A stretch of 7,419 nt of DNA from Flavobacteriales bacterium. Lineage in GTDB: Bacteria > Bacteroidota > Bacteroidia > Flavobacteriales_D > Cryomorphaceae. A program made the translations under genes and the position numbers. Positions 7,224 to 7,419 of this stretch are shown here, piece by piece (within the stretch, counting starts at the first letter, position 1; every line of letters begins with the position of its first letter). The notes below the pieces were generated by a model. That model searched no databases. It saw nothing but the letters and a program-made list of their open reading frames with translations, and was not told where the DNA came from. The stretch spans positions 1-7,419 of the forward strand of contig JAIVHQ010000044.1 of assembly GCA_020200995.1 (NCBI GenBank), given 5' to 3'.

Positions 7224-7231
7224 CAAAGATA
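7224..7231 (-). promoter_or_regulatory. Candidate -7 promoter element of the exporter operon
   Basis: The minus strand reads TATCTTTG, a full TAnnTTTG match, followed by CCCG and the ATG at 7219. Transcription would start at or next to the start codon, giving a leaderless or nearly leaderless message. No TTG lies in the 40 bases upstream, so a -33 element is missing and activation by a bound protein is plausible. The position just after a terminator and before the first operon gene supports a real promoter. Confidence 0.5.
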
Positions 7232-7243
7232 AGCCCGAGGAGG

Positions 7244-7262
7244 CATGATTTGTTCATGATTT
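7244..7262. promoter_or_regulatory. Perfect 8-bp direct repeat, 11-bp period, candidate activator site
   Basis: The octamer CATGATTT (plus strand) occurs at 7244-7251 and again at 7255-7262, separated by GTT. The repeat starts 12 bases upstream of the candidate -7 element, where a -33 box would normally lie and none is seen. Tandem direct repeats about one helical turn apart are the usual target layout of OmpR/PhoB-family response regulators. The repeat is seen directly; the binding role is inferred, and no regulator gene is in the window. Confidence 0.35.
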
Positions 7263-7290
7263 ACGCAGGCGGGCGTATACCTCTTTAAAT

Positions 7291-7326
7291 GGAAAAAGCC
7301 GATGCAGTTGTGAAACTGATCGGCTC
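7291..7326 (-). terminator. Rho-independent terminator of the gene at the right edge
   Basis: Arms AGCCGAT (7297-7303) and CAGTT (7305-7309) pair with AACTG (7314-7318) and ATCGGCT (7319-7325), leaving one bulged G and a GTGA loop. Read on the minus strand, the 12-bp stem is followed by TTTTT (7297-7293), and an A-rich stretch precedes it. It lies 23 bases after the stop codon at 7349-7351, as expected for the end of that transcript. Confidence 0.8.
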
Positions 7327-7348
7327 TTTAAAAAATTCTTAAAATCAC

Positions 7349-7419
7349 TTACTCGCAGCCCACGTTCAGCGGTGACGAGATGCTGAAGATGCCCGGCGGC
7401 GAAGTGGTCTTGGTGACGC
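7349..7419 (-). CDS. C-terminal end of an unidentified protein (5' part outside window)
   Basis: Only the last 22 codons and a TAA stop are present; the complete codons run from 7417 to 7349. The readable tail begins VTKTTSPPG and ends SSPLNVGCE, rich in Ser, Thr and Pro with a single Cys two residues before the end. That composition would suit a secreted or surface beta-rich protein, but this is weak evidence and I do not recognise the family. The support that it is a real gene is the frame running into the window edge and the strong minus-strand terminator shortly after its stop. Confidence 0.6.
   Translation of the reverse strand, partial: VTKTTSPPGIFSISSPLNVGCE

Noticed and set aside
7220..7246. 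Upstream ATG at 7246 for the exporter ATPase.
   Set aside because: It lies upstream of the best promoter element and adds residues not typical of the family.

Overview
This window looks like chromosomal DNA from a member of the Bacteroidota. Three things point there: the protein styles (a LolD/MacB-type exporter with two separate permeases, and an FecB/BtuF-like lipoprotein with the EYMETTPLGRAEW block), the absence of clear Shine-Dalgarno sequences, and matches to the Bacteroidota -7 promoter element TAnnTTTG directly in front of several starts. Base composition is slightly GC-rich for that phylum, so I do not go below phylum level. Every gene I can support lies on the minus strand, so transcription runs from high to low coordinates.

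Right edge (7349-7419): the last 22 codons of an unidentified gene, closed by a hairpin terminator with a U-run (about 7291-7326). A roughly 100-base regulatory gap follows. It holds a perfect 8-bp direct repeat with an 11-bp period (7244-7262) and a -7 element (7224-7231) only four bases from the next start codon.

Efflux module (7219 down to 2913): an ABC ATPase, two paralogous MacB/LolC-E-type permeases and a MacA-like periplasmic adaptor. They are tightly packed: an 8-base overlap, a 4-base gap, then a 24-base gap. Together they predict an inner-membrane ATPase with a heteromeric permease pair and a periplasmic adaptor. No TolC-like outer-membrane partner is in the window, and the exported substrate is unknown.

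Uptake module (2886 down to the left edge): a substrate-binding lipoprotein starting 26 bases after the adaptor stop, a BtuC/FecCD-family permease, and a BtuD/FecE-like ATPase that runs off the left end and whose start overlaps the permease stop. This is a type II importer of the siderophore/heme/cobalamin class. The exact ligand cannot be read from the sequence. The permease has its own candidate promoter, overlaid by a palindrome (1634-1658), so permease and ATPase may be controlled separately from the lipoprotein.

The most interesting points are the repeated four-base spacing between -7 element and ATG (suggesting leaderless mRNAs), the two candidate operators, the missing Q-loop glutamine in the uptake ATPase, and the joining of an exporter and an importer in one co-directional array. 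I found no CRISPR array, insertion sequence, tRNA, rRNA or riboswitch.
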